NCBI GenBank assembly: GCA_023402915.1 | Contig: JAEYFO010000017.1 | Location: 1 to 11,938 of the forward strand | Origin: Bacillota bacterium | GTDB lineage: Bacteria; Bacillota; Clostridia; Christensenellales; CALWSW01 | DNA length: 11,938 bases | Direction of reading: 5' to 3' | Part shown: positions 5,868-11,938 of the stretch, piece after piece | How positions within the stretch are numbered: the stretch's first letter is position 1 | How the letters are laid out: each line of letters opens with the position of its first letter | The notes under the pieces: generated by a model | Told to the model about the DNA's origin: nothing | The model's input: only the letters and a program-made list of their open reading frames with translations | The model's database searches: none | Program-made: the position numbers and the translations under genes

Positions 5868-5967
5868 GGAAAAGGCAGGGGAGAGACAGTTTTTTCAGAA
5901 AAAGCAAAACGAAGGAACGGAAGATAAAACTTTCAAAATTTCTCCAAAATCTGTCCGAAAACCGCGC

Positions 5968-7509
5968 TTACGGCAGCGCTTCCCGCAGCCGGTTCAGGAG
6001 CGAAGCGTAGGTTTCGCCCTCTTTGGCGCGCAGCGTGATGACGGAATGCTCCGGATCGTTGCCAAAAGGAATCAACCGGACGAACCAGGCGATCTCCGCG
6101 TCGCGCGGGGAGGTGCCCTCCGGCAGATGGGCGATGGCGTAGAACGTCGTTTCGCCCCACCATTGGGAAAGGTAGGACTTGCCGTTTTTGTCCCGGCTGC
6201 GATAGGAAAGCTCGGCAGCGGGCCGGTAGAGCGCATAGCAGTCGGCCTTTTTCCATTGCGGAAGCTCCTCAAACACCTCGTCCGTATAGAGGCTGCCCGT
6301 CAAATCGCGGGCGGTCGCTTTGGCCTGCGCGGCGGGCAGCGCGCCGTCCTTTTCCGGAGGAAGCAGGGCGTTCATGCGCGCGGTGAGGATCGCCGCGGTC
6401 TGCTTCTGCCGCACCCGTTCTTCAACGGTTTTGAGGGTGTCCGTTTTGGCAGAAACGCTCCCTTCGCCGCCGCCGGGAAGCACAAAATGCAGATCGGTGC
6501 GATCGGTGCGCACGACGGCCTCCAGCCGGTAAGCGCCCAGCTCCGTTTTCCGCGCCTGCGTGCCGTAATAGAGCGCTTCGCTGCCGGTGGGCGATGTGGC
6601 CTTTTGAAAGGCGAAGGTCCCAAAGCCGCCATAGCCCTGTTCCGCCGCCATCCGGTTGGCGCGGTCGCTGCCCGCCTTCGTCAGCGGCGAGAACGTCCAG
6701 CCCGTCCAGTAGCACAGCTTCTCCGGCGCAATGGGCGCGTTGGCGCAGACGATCTCTTCGGTTGCAAGCACCTTTTTTGTCCGTTTGCCGTGCAGCGCCA
6801 GCGCAAGCAGGCGCACCTCTTCTTCGCTGCAGCCGCCGGGATACAGGATCAGGCAAAAGGCCTCTGTTCCGTCCAGCGTGACGCCCCCAAGCCCGGCCTC
6901 TGTTTCATAGAGCACGAGGGGATTTTCCTTGGAAATGGCGGGATGCAGCGCCAGACGGTTGATCCAGCTGCCATCCGTCCCCTGCATCCGGTCGGGCAAA
7001 AGGTCGTTGCAGCTGATGGACGGGCCGTATTCCCCGGCGTATTCTTTTGCGCTGCCCAGACCGCTGCCCGTCGTAACGACGGCATTGTTGATGACTTTTT
7101 TGGCGTAAAGGTACTGGCCGCTGGGCTTTCCGGCGCTGTCGTAAAAGGAGAAGGGCTGCCCGGTGGTGGTGGCGGCGCCTTTGCTGTGATAGGTCAGCCC
7201 ATAGGCCTCCGGGCCGGAGGCGTTTTCGATCAGGTATCCGCCGTCCGTGGCGATGCGCGTGCCGTTCAGGTCGCCGTCCCAGGCAAAGGCGCTGGCGCTG
7301 CTGAAAAGCTCCAGGCTGTTTTCGCCCAGAGAGGCGTAAAATTGGCGCACTTCGTCGACGAGATAGCAGGCCGCCTGCGGCACTTTCGGGGTCAAAACGT
7401 AGAGCCTGCCGCCGGACGGCCCGGCAGCCAAAGCGGCGGGGAGGAAAAGCGCGGTCAGCAGGCAAAACAGCAGCAGGAAGGAAAGGCGGCGAAGGCGGGG
7501 CGCGGCCAT
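5968..7509 (-). CDS. Uncharacterised secreted protein
   Basis: A 513-residue protein I do not recognise. The N-terminus is a clear Sec signal peptide: basic RLRR (5-8), hydrophobic core (about 9-27), likely cut after Ala28 or Ala29 in PAALAAG. No lipobox, later membrane segment or sortase signal is visible, so it should be released. The mature protein has seven Cys (48, 167, 219, 227, 255, 266, 424). It is rich in aromatic and Gly/Thr/Ser patches, such as YGLTYHSKGAATTTGQPFSF (103-122), SWINRLALHPAIS (181-193) and LSQWWGETTFYAIAHLP (447-463). A helical, Ala/Lys-rich stretch (about 360-405) divides two predicted globular halves. The start at 7509 has AAAGGAG 8 bases upstream. It is monocistronic, ended by the terminator at 5826-5867. 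No function is claimed; the coding call is secure from the signal peptide, start and terminator. Confidence 0.85.
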   Translation of the reverse strand: MAAPRLRRLSFLLLFCLLTALFLPAALAAGPSGGRLYVLTPKVPQAACYLVDEVRQFYASLGENSLELFSSASAFAWDGDLNGTRIATDGGYLIENASGPEAYGLTYHSKGAATTTGQPFSFYDSAGKPSGQYLYAKKVINNAVVTTGSGLGSAKEYAGEYGPSISCNDLLPDRMQGTDGSWINRLALHPAISKENPLVLYETEAGLGGVTLDGTEAFCLILYPGGCSEEEVRLLALALHGKRTKKVLATEEIVCANAPIAPEKLCYWTGWTFSPLTKAGSDRANRMAAEQGYGGFGTFAFQKATSPTGSEALYYGTQARKTELGAYRLEAVVRTDRTDLHFVLPGGGEGSVSAKTDTLKTVEERVRQKQTAAILTARMNALLPPEKDGALPAAQAKATARDLTGSLYTDEVFEELPQWKKADCYALYRPAAELSYRSRDKNGKSYLSQWWGETTFYAIAHLPEGTSPRDAEIAWFVRLIPFGNDPEHSVITLRAKEGETYASLLNRLREALP

Positions 7510-7835
7510 GGTAACGCTCCTTTCTGTAGCGCGAAACGATCCGATTTAACTATAATTTGTTTTTTGTTTAATAAAATTGTAAATGAAATTCAAAATAAAA
7601 TCAAATAAAATTCACAGAAAGTTGGAATTTTTACAGCTTGTTCAAACATTTAGAAAAAAGCCAAATGGAAAGAAGCGGCGCTGTTTGAAAAGCAAAACCC
7701 ATCACCCGCTCTGCGGCAGGGAAACCGTTCAAATTCCGCGCACGGCGGAACGGGCTTTTCGCGAAAAAACAGTTAGACGGAGCGCGCCGGGCAGGAAAAA
7801 GCAGGGAGCATAATTCAGCGCTTTTGAAACAGATT
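7510..7835. other. Intergenic region upstream of the secreted-protein gene
   Basis: No gene is seen. From 7540 to 7660 the sequence is very AT-rich. A possible leftward -10, TATAGT (7549-7554), lies 40 bases before the start of the secreted-protein gene, but no good -35 is found at 17 bases. Around 7725-7753 two pairings compete: CCGTTC (7725-7730) with GAACGG (7748-7753), or TTCCGC (7734-7739) with GCGGAA (7745-7750). A perfect dyad, CTTTTGAA-N5-TTCAAAAG (7821-7841), overlaps the T tract of the purB terminator. Confidence 0.4.
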
Positions 7836-7869
7836 CAAAAGAAAAACAGGCCGCTTTGCGGGCGGCCTG
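7836..7869 (-). terminator. purB terminator
   Basis: CAGGCCGC (7847-7854) pairs perfectly with GCGGCCTG (7862-7869), an eight-pair stem with a seven-base loop. On the minus strand TTTTTCTTTT follows. It lies 41 bases past the purB stop. Confidence 0.85.
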
Positions 7870-7910
7870 CGTTGGGTGGACCTGCGGGAAGATTCGGCGC
7901 GGCGGACTGC

Positions 7911-9209
7911 TTATTCCGTCAGGCCGAGCCGTTCGTAAATTTCGTCGATGTGGGTGAAGCTCTTTTCCGGCCGGAAGCAGTCGGTCAGCTCCTCTTCGCT
8001 CAACAGGGAAGTGATGCGCTCGTCTGCGCGCAGCAGGTCGATGTAATCGCAGCCCTTTTCCCACGCTTCCATGGCGTAGCGCTGCACCAGCCCGTAGGCT
8101 TCCGTGCGGTCCATGCCCTTGGCGACCAGCGCCAGCAGCGTCCGCTGAGAATAGACCAGACCGTGGCTCATGGCCATGGAGCGCAGCATGTTTTCCGGAT
8201 ACACATGCAGGTTTTCGATGATGTTTGTCAGGCTGTGGAGCATGTAGTCCAGCAGCGTCGTCGCGTCGGAGAGGATGACGCGCTCGGCGGAGGAGTGGGA
8301 GATGTCCCGCTCGTGCCACAGGGCGATGTTTTCAAAGGAAGAAAGGGCGTAGCCGCGCAGCAGGCGGGACAGGCCGCAGAGCTGCTCGCACTTGACGGGG
8401 TTGCGCTTGTGGGGCATGGTGGAAGAACCGGTCTGTCCCTTGCGGAAGGGCTCTTCGGCCTCGCGCAGCTCCGTGCGCTGAAGGTGGCGGATCTCCTGCG
8501 CGGTCTTTTCCACGCACGCGCCGATGATGGCCAGCGTGGAAAGCAGCTGGGCATGGCGGTCGCGCTGGAGCACCTGCGTGGAGATGGGCGCGGGCGCGAG
8601 CCCCATGTGCTCGCAGACGTACTGTTCGACGAAGGGATCGATGTTGCCGTAATTGCCCACTGCGCCGGAGAGCTTTCCGACGGCCACGGCGGCGCGCGCC
8701 TGACGGAGCCGTTCAAGGTTTCGCTGTGCGTCGGCGTACCACAGCGCGAATTTCAGGCCGAACACCGTGGGTTCCGCGTGGATGCCGTGGGTGCGGCCCA
8801 TGCAGGGCGTGGATTTGTAGGCGATGGCCTTTTCCTTCAGGGCGGCGAGCAGCGCGGCCAGATCCTCTTCGAGCATGTCGCAGGCCGTGACCATGTTGCG
8901 TGAAAGGGCGGTGTCCACCACGTCCGTGGATGTGAGACCGTAATGGAGGAAGCGGGCGTCGTCGCCCAGACTTTCGCTCACGCAGCGGGTGAAGGCTACC
9001 ACGTCGTGATGGGTGGTCAGCTCCAGCTCGTCGATCCGCTCCACGGTGAACGCGGCGTTCTGCCGCATCCGGGCGGGCGCGCCGGCAGGCACCTTTCCCA
9101 GTTTCTCCCAGGCTTCCGCCGCCAGAAGCTCCACTTCCAGCCAGGTTTCGAATTTGTGCTGCAAGGACCAGAGGTTGGCCATCGGGGCGCGGGTATAGCG
9201 TTCGATCAT
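7911..9209 (-). CDS. purB: Adenylosuccinate lyase
   Basis: A 432-residue enzyme of the fumarase/aspartase superfamily, normal length for PurB. It catalyses two steps of purine synthesis, SAICAR to AICAR and adenylosuccinate to AMP, each releasing fumarate, as a cytoplasmic homotetramer. Visible: [13 protein letters not shown] (93-105), general acid His141 in [11 protein letters not shown] (138-148), and the superfamily signature [11 protein letters not shown] (261-271), whose serine loop supplies the base. The usual start, MIERYT, is intact. The ATG at 9209 is preferred over an in-frame GTG three codons upstream because AGGAG sits 8 bases before it. It is monocistronic, with its own promoter (9330-9358), a leader hairpin and a strong terminator. 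No other pur gene is in the window. A PurBox-like site overlaps the promoter region. Confidence 0.97.
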   Translation of the reverse strand: MIERYTRAPMANLWSLQHKFETWLEVELLAAEAWEKLGKVPAGAPARMRQNAAFTVERIDELELTTHHDVVAFTRCVSESLGDDARFLHYGLTSTDVVDTALSRNMVTACDMLEEDLAALLAALKEKAIAYKSTPCMGRTHGIHAEPTVFGLKFALWYADAQRNLERLRQARAAVAVGKLSGAVGNYGNIDPFVEQYVCEHMGLAPAPISTQVLQRDRHAQLLSTLAIIGACVEKTAQEIRHLQRTELREAEEPFRKGQTGSSTMPHKRNPVKCEQLCGLSRLLRGYALSSFENIALWHERDISHSSAERVILSDATTLLDYMLHSLTNIIENLHVYPENMLRSMAMSHGLVYSQRTLLALVAKGMDRTEAYGLVQRYAMEAWEKGCDYIDLLRADERITSLLSEEELTDCFRPEKSFTHIDEIYERLGLTE

Positions 9210-9236
9210 GAAAAACACTCCTTTTCGTCGGGACGG

Positions 9237-9266
9237 CGGACGGAAAAGCGCTTTTTCGCCCGTCCG
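9237..9266 (-). promoter_or_regulatory. Stable hairpin in the purB 5' leader
   Basis: CGGACGG (9237-9243) and CCGTCCG (9260-9266) form a perfect seven-pair stem; AAAA-GCGC-TTTT can pair inside it. It sits about 12 bases upstream of the purB ribosome binding site. No T run follows on the purB strand, so it is not a terminator. It may affect translation or mRNA stability. Confidence 0.45.
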
Positions 9267-9329
9267 GCCAAAAACTCTGCCGCATCAAAACATGAGCGGT
9301 TCACGCATTTTACGATTTATTTACGATTT

Positions 9330-9358
9330 ATTATAGGATAATAGAACGAAAGAAGCAA
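9330..9358 (-). promoter_or_regulatory. purB promoter
   Basis: On the minus strand, TTGCTT (9353-9358), exactly 17 bases, then TATAAT (9330-9335). Start is predicted near 9323, giving a leader of about 114 bases. Confidence 0.8.
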
Positions 9359-9372
9359 TGGGAAACAAACAA

Positions 9373-9385
9373 AACGTTCGGAAAT
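9373..9385 (-). promoter_or_regulatory. PurBox-like sequence upstream of the purB -35
   Basis: The minus strand reads ATTTCCGAACGTT. It matches 12 of 13 positions of the Bacillus subtilis PurR consensus as I recall it, AWWWCCGAACWWT. A second CGAA core in opposite orientation lies at 9347-9350, with 24 bases between CGAAA (9347-9351) and GTTCG (9376-9380). I recall a comparable gap in the B. subtilis pur operon control site. The second box is weak outside its core. No PurR gene is in the window. Confidence 0.45.
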
Positions 9386-9410
9386 ATCTCGGGATTTTCG
9401 TCAAAACAGC

Positions 9411-9447
9411 AGAAAAATCCCGCCGCAAAGCGTTTTTCACGGCGGGA
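9411..9447 (-). terminator. Terminator of the left-handed beta-helix gene
   Basis: TCCCGCCG (9418-9425) pairs perfectly with CGGCGGGA (9440-9447), and on the minus strand TTTTT follows (9413-9417). It lies about 145 bases past the stop at 9592, so the noncoding block at 9448-9591 would be part of the 3' untranslated RNA. Confidence 0.75.
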
Positions 9448-9591
9448 GGGACGGACGATACGTGCGCTGCGGAGAAGCGCCGAAGGAATCTGCTCTCAGG
9501 GACAAAGAAACATAGGCTCTCTGCTGTGTGCTTCGCTATGCGTCTCCAAGGGGGAGGGCAAGTGCGCGGCGCGGAGGCATGGAGAAAAAAC
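9448..9591. other. Structured-looking noncoding block downstream of the LbH gene
   Basis: No gene is seen. On the plus strand a GCGCT/AGCGC hairpin (9464-9480) is followed at once by CCGAAGG (9480-9486) and CTCTCAGG (9493-9500). That order recalls the core of a glycine riboswitch aptamer, but the conserved segment after CTCTCAGG is degenerate and no rightward gene follows for a kilobase, so I do not call a riboswitch. It also contains GACAAAGAAACATA (9501-9514), matching the block at 985-1075 at 12 of 14 positions. Confidence 0.35.
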
Positions 9592-10299
9592 CTACTTCAG
9601 GTCGAGCGCCTCGTTTTCCGTGATGTCGTATTCCTCTTTGGCGATGATGCGGGTGCGTTCCGGCACAAAGCCCTTGACCCGCGTCGCGGGCAGCACCCAG
9701 CTGTACGGCCCGATGTGCGTGCCGGGCAGGGTGGTGGAATTGGCGCCGATACGGCTGTTGTCGCCCAGCACGCAGCCGAAGAAGTCCGTGCCCAGGTCGA
9801 TGTACGTGCCGTTGATCTTCACGCCCACGTTGGACTGGTTGAATTTGCGGTTGGCCAGGATCGTGCCCGAACCCACGCGGGCGGATCTGCCGATCATGCA
9901 GTCGCCGATGAACGTGAAGGACTGCACCTTTGCGCCGTTTTGCACGACGGAATGCTTCACTTCGCAGCCGTGTCCCACGACGCACCGGTTGCCCAGGATC
10001 GTATAGGGGCGAACGTAGGCTCCGGCCATCAGCTCGCAGTTCTCGCCGATCCAGGCCGGGCCTTCGATGACGACGCCGGAATGGAGCGCCGTGCCCTTGC
10101 CCACAAAGACCGGTCCGCTGAGGAACACGCCTTCGTGCTGCTCGCCAAGGATGGTCTGCGCCTGATCGGCCAGCAGGGCGTTCAAAAAGGGCTTCACCTT
10201 TGCCAGCACTTCAAAGGGCTGCGTGCAGCCTTCGAACAATGCAGGCAGGGGGAATTCGTCCATGTGAGAAAAATAATAGGTAAGTTCGGTTTCGCGCAT
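9592..10299 (-). CDS. GlmU-like left-handed beta-helix protein without nucleotidyltransferase domain
   Basis: A 235-residue protein. Residues about 60-205 are hexapeptide repeats forming a left-handed beta-helix, like the acetyltransferase half of GlmU and the single-domain UDP-GlcNAc pyrophosphorylase-related proteins of clostridia. Matches include VRPYTILG (96-103, like RPG in GlmU), CEVKHSVV (112-119) and FIGDCMIGRSARVGSGTILAN (130-150). There is no N-terminal nucleotidyltransferase domain. The GlmU catalytic His falls at Ser127 here and the following Tyr at Phe130, so acetyl transfer is doubtful. An insertion around 150-175 (NRKFNQSN...GTYIDLG) sits where GlmU-like proteins vary. The ATG at 10299 has AAAGGAG about 11 bases upstream, slightly far. 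Its promoter (10427-10456) is separated from the start by a leader with a terminator-like palindrome. Family fairly sure, substrate unknown. Confidence 0.85.
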   Translation of the reverse strand: MRETELTYYFSHMDEFPLPALFEGCTQPFEVLAKVKPFLNALLADQAQTILGEQHEGVFLSGPVFVGKGTALHSGVVIEGPAWIGENCELMAGAYVRPYTILGNRCVVGHGCEVKHSVVQNGAKVQSFTFIGDCMIGRSARVGSGTILANRKFNQSNVGVKINGTYIDLGTDFFGCVLGDNSRIGANSTTLPGTHIGPYSWVLPATRVKGFVPERTRIIAKEEYDITENEALDLK

Positions 10300-10325
10300 C
10301 AGAAAAAGATCTCCTTTCGGGCCGG

Positions 10326-10346
10326 AAAAAAACGGCAGCGCTGCCG
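10326..10346 (-). terminator. Terminator-like palindrome in the leader of the LbH gene
   Basis: CGGCAGCGCTGCCG (10333-10346) is a perfect palindrome followed on the minus strand by seven T. Flanking GGCGGAAA and TTTCCGGCC could lengthen the stem. It lies between the promoter at 10427-10456 and the ribosome binding site, so it could act as an attenuator. The effective loop is only GCGC, so strength is uncertain. Confidence 0.45.
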
Positions 10347-10426
10347 AAGAATTTCCGCCGGAAAAATCAAAAACATACAGCGGCGCGGCAAAGCAGGCTG
10401 CTTTTTCGGGAAGCCGCATCCCGTCT

Positions 10427-10456
10427 ATTGTAACCTGTCCTCCGGCGCGCCGTCAA
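10427..10456 (-). promoter_or_regulatory. Promoter of the LbH gene
   Basis: On the minus strand, TTGACG (10451-10456), 18 bases, TACAAT (10427-10432). The predicted start near 10420 gives a leader of about 120 bases. It is divergent from the hydrolase promoter at 10523. Confidence 0.6.
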
Positions 10457-10522
10457 TGCGTCGCTTTGGGCAAAAAAACCGGACATTGCGGCGGAGAATC
10501 GGCAGGTTTGAAAGAACTGGCA

Positions 10523-10551
10523 TTGTGAAAGCGGCGAAAAGGCCGTAAGAT
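10523..10551 (+). promoter_or_regulatory. Promoter of the alpha/beta hydrolase gene
   Basis: TTGTGA (10523-10528), 17 bases, TAAGAT (10546-10551). Start is predicted near 10558, which almost coincides with the ATG at 10559 and therefore supports use of the ATG at 10583 instead. Confidence 0.5.
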
Positions 10552-10582
10552 AAAAACAATGCTTTCATGGGAGTTGACGGCA

Positions 10583-11533
10583 ATGGAAATCGTAAAACAG
10601 GAATGCTTCCGCCCGGCAGCCAACGGCAACGGCGAAGTGTTTACCAGGATCATCCGCCCGGAGAAAAACGTGGACGTGCGCGCGGTCGTCCAGATCGCGC
10701 ACGGCATGGCGGAGCACTCCGGCCGCTATGAGCAGTTCGGCTGCGCGCTGGCGGAGCGCGGCTTTGCCGTCTATCTCAACGACCATGCGGGACACGGCCG
10801 TTCCGTCGGCCCGGCGGGCTATTTCGGCGCGGAAAACGGCTGGCAGAACATGGTGGAGGATATGCACACCCTGACGGAGTTTATGCGCAAGGACGCGCCC
10901 GATCAGCCGGTGTTCCTCCTCGGCCACAGCATGGGCTCCATGCTGGCGCGCAGCTATATGGCGCGCTACGGCCGGGGCCTTTCGGGCGTGGTGCTCATCG
11001 GGCCGCCGCCGCCCAACAAAATGGCGCCCATCGCGCAGAACATCTGCCGTCACGAGCTGAAAAAAGGCGGAGAAGAGCCCAATCCCGCCATCATGAATAT
11101 TCTGGCGCACACGTTCAACAAGCAGATCCCCAAGGCCGAAAGCCCCAACGAATGGATCTGCCGGGACGAATCGGTCGTGCAGGCGTTCGACGGCGACCCG
11201 ATGTGCGGCTTCCCCTTCACCAATCAGGGCTATTACGATCTGGTGACCGGCCTTCGTGACATCACGGGCCGGGAATGGGCGCGGCGGGTGCCCGAGGAGC
11301 TTCCGGTGCTGATCCTTGCCGGAAAAGAGGACGCTGTGGCCGGATACGGGGCCTCTCCCCGGCGGATCGAACGGCAGCTTCGCGAGGGCGGCGCGCAGTT
11401 CGTCACGACGAAGGTCTACGAGGGCGCGCGGCACGAGCTGCTCAACGAGCTGAACCGAAAGGAAGTTTACGGCGATATTTTCCGGTGGCTGGACGAGGTG
11501 CTGGCGGGAGAAACGCCGTCGGACCGGCGCTGA
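10583..11533 (+). CDS. Alpha/beta hydrolase, monoacylglycerol lipase/lysophospholipase-like (Hydrolase_4)
   Basis: A 316-residue cytoplasmic serine hydrolase with no signal peptide. It shows the oxyanion region HGMAEHSGRY (40-49), DHAGHGRS (67-74), the nucleophile elbow GHSMGS (114-119, Ser116), the acid in GKEDAV (247-252, Asp250) and the catalytic His284 in GARHELLNE. The HG-x-AEHSGRY and DH-x-GHGRS motifs are typical of the monoacylglycerol lipase and lysophospholipase branch; the true substrate is unknown. The lid region (about 140-210) has an unusual PPPPN at 141-145. The ATG at 10583 is chosen over 10559 because GGGAG lies 9 bases upstream and the promoter start falls at about 10558. 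Monocistronic, ended by the terminator at 11646-11682 after a gap of about 110 bases without a gene. Confidence 0.92.
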   Translation: MEIVKQECFRPAANGNGEVFTRIIRPEKNVDVRAVVQIAHGMAEHSGRYEQFGCALAERGFAVYLNDHAGHGRSVGPAGYFGAENGWQNMVEDMHTLTEFMRKDAPDQPVFLLGHSMGSMLARSYMARYGRGLSGVVLIGPPPPNKMAPIAQNICRHELKKGGEEPNPAIMNILAHTFNKQIPKAESPNEWICRDESVVQAFDGDPMCGFPFTNQGYYDLVTGLRDITGREWARRVPEELPVLILAGKEDAVAGYGASPRRIERQLREGGAQFVTTKVYEGARHELLNELNRKEVYGDIFRWLDEVLAGETPSDRR

Positions 11534-11645
11534 GGGCAGCAGTTTTCAAAAAGAAAACGGTTCAAAAAGCCGCTCAAGCAAACGGTTTGCGCGGAGGGGA
11601 AGCTCTTTAAGGCGGAAAGACGCGAAAAGACAGAAAAAACATCAA

Positions 11646-11682
11646 ACAGCGGAAAGCATAGCGGCGCTTTTCGCTGTTTTTT
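11646..11682 (+). terminator. Strong terminator of the hydrolase gene
   Basis: ACAGCGGAAAGC (11646-11657) pairs with GCTTTTCGCTGT (11666-11677), twelve pairs with one G-U, loop of eight, followed by TTTTTT. Confidence 0.88.
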
Positions 11683-11733
11683 ATGCAAGGGCAGAAGAAA
11701 AAAATGCTTCCTTGCATCGAAAGCGTCCCGCCC

Positions 11734-11763
11734 TTGCGCCCAACGGCCCGGCCGTGCTATCAT
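11734..11763 (+). promoter_or_regulatory. Promoter of the gene at 11803
   Basis: TTGCGC (11734-11739), 18 bases, TATCAT (11758-11763) preceded by TGC, an extended -10. The predicted start near 11770 gives a leader of about 33 bases. Confidence 0.55.
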
Positions 11764-11802
11764 AAAGAAAACGTGCGCGGCGTATCGCGAAAGGAGAACA
11801 CC

Positions 11803-11938
11803 ATGATTACCACCCGGATCGCCCCCTGTGAGGGCTGGGAACAGTGCCTGTGGATCAGCAACGGAATTGCGGAGGTGGCGGCCACGCTGGACGCCGGGAT
11901 CCGCCTGGTCTTTTACGGCTTCCCCGGAAAGGAAAATA
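11803..11938 (+). CDS. N-terminal part of a gene cut by the window edge, possibly a galactose-mutarotase-fold protein
   Basis: The first 45 codons are visible, with AAAGGAG 6 bases upstream of the ATG at 11803. The fragment reads as a start (MITTRIAPCEGW) followed by a WISNGIAEVAATLDAGIRLV stretch (17-36) and FYGFPGKEN. The pattern of N-G-x2-E-(I/L/V)-x-A-T-x-D-x-G-x-R and a following FYGF-x-G-x-EN is what I recall at the start of aldose-1-epimerase-like proteins such as DUF4380. This is a guess from a short fragment. Confidence 0.6.
   Translation, partial: MITTRIAPCEGWEQCLWISNGIAEVAATLDAGIRLVFYGFPGKEN

Noticed and set aside
5806..7608. A 600-codon open frame on the plus strand opposite the secreted-protein gene
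   Set aside because: No ribosome binding site, Arg/Gln/Ala-rich shadow composition, and it crosses a strong terminator. The opposite strand has a signal peptide, start site and terminator.
7824..8903. A 359-codon plus-strand frame opposite purB
   Set aside because: Antisense to an intact, highly conserved purB; no start signal.
9440..9530. Functional glycine riboswitch
   Set aside because: The conserved segment after CTCTCAGG is degenerate, the P1 closure is not convincing and no co-oriented gene follows. Kept only as an observation.
10559..10582. Hydrolase start at the ATG 10559
   Set aside because: No ribosome binding site, and the predicted transcription start falls at about 10558. The ATG at 10583 has GGGAG 9 bases upstream.
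1..11938. Mobile element, prophage or defence island
   Set aside because: No transposase, integrase, terminal repeats, toxin-antitoxin pair or nuclease is recognisable; the gene set is housekeeping.

Overview
The window looks like ordinary chromosome from a GC-rich Firmicute, most likely a gut-type clostridium (Oscillospiraceae/Christensenellaceae-like). Evidence: strong AAAGGAGG-type ribosome binding sites, near-consensus sigma-A promoters, a DegV protein, a DUF1836 regulator, a stand-alone pyruvate-kinase C-terminal domain protein and a YmfI-like reductase. GC-rich genes are separated by gaps rich in A and T runs. No tRNA, rRNA, CRISPR array, transposase, integrase or phage gene was seen. 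The genus is inference; no 16S is present.

Layout, left to right. A 12-codon N-terminal stub of a leftward gene (probably an MBL-fold hydrolase) starts at 37 and diverges from ybaK (143-625, +), a Cys-tRNA(Pro) deacylase. A 500-base noncoding gap follows (626-1125), with a bidirectional terminator and a structured-looking block. Leftward then comes a two-gene operon: a DUF1836 MerR-like regulator (1890-2606) and a sirtuin, cobB (1126-1884). It is transcribed back-to-back with degV (2793-3638, +), a probable fatty-acid-binding protein; the two promoters overlap at 2642-2706.

After a shared terminator at 3757-3812 comes a second leftward pair: a pyruvate-kinase C-terminal-domain-like protein (4660-5214) and an SDR reductase resembling the EF-P 5-aminopentanone reductase YmfI (3915-4649). 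Its promoter carries a 14-bp direct repeat. About 750 bases without a convincing gene follow. Next are an unrecognised secreted protein (5968-7509, -), purB (7911-9209, -) behind a strong promoter with a PurBox-like site, and a GlmU-like left-handed beta-helix protein (9592-10299, -) that lacks the usual catalytic His. An alpha/beta hydrolase (10583-11533, +) is divergent from it. The window ends in the first 45 codons of another rightward gene (11803 on).

The genes are mostly housekeeping and do not form one pathway: translation quality control and EF-P modification (ybaK, ymfI-like), NAD-dependent deacylation, lipid-related functions (degV, hydrolase), purine synthesis (purB) and envelope or sugar metabolism (LbH protein). 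I found no clear novel multi-gene system. The better leads are the unrecognised secreted protein, the overlapping degV/DUF1836 promoters with dyads, the promoter-embedded direct repeat, the PurBox-like site, the catalytically altered LbH protein with a terminator-like leader, and two noncoding blocks that share a motif.
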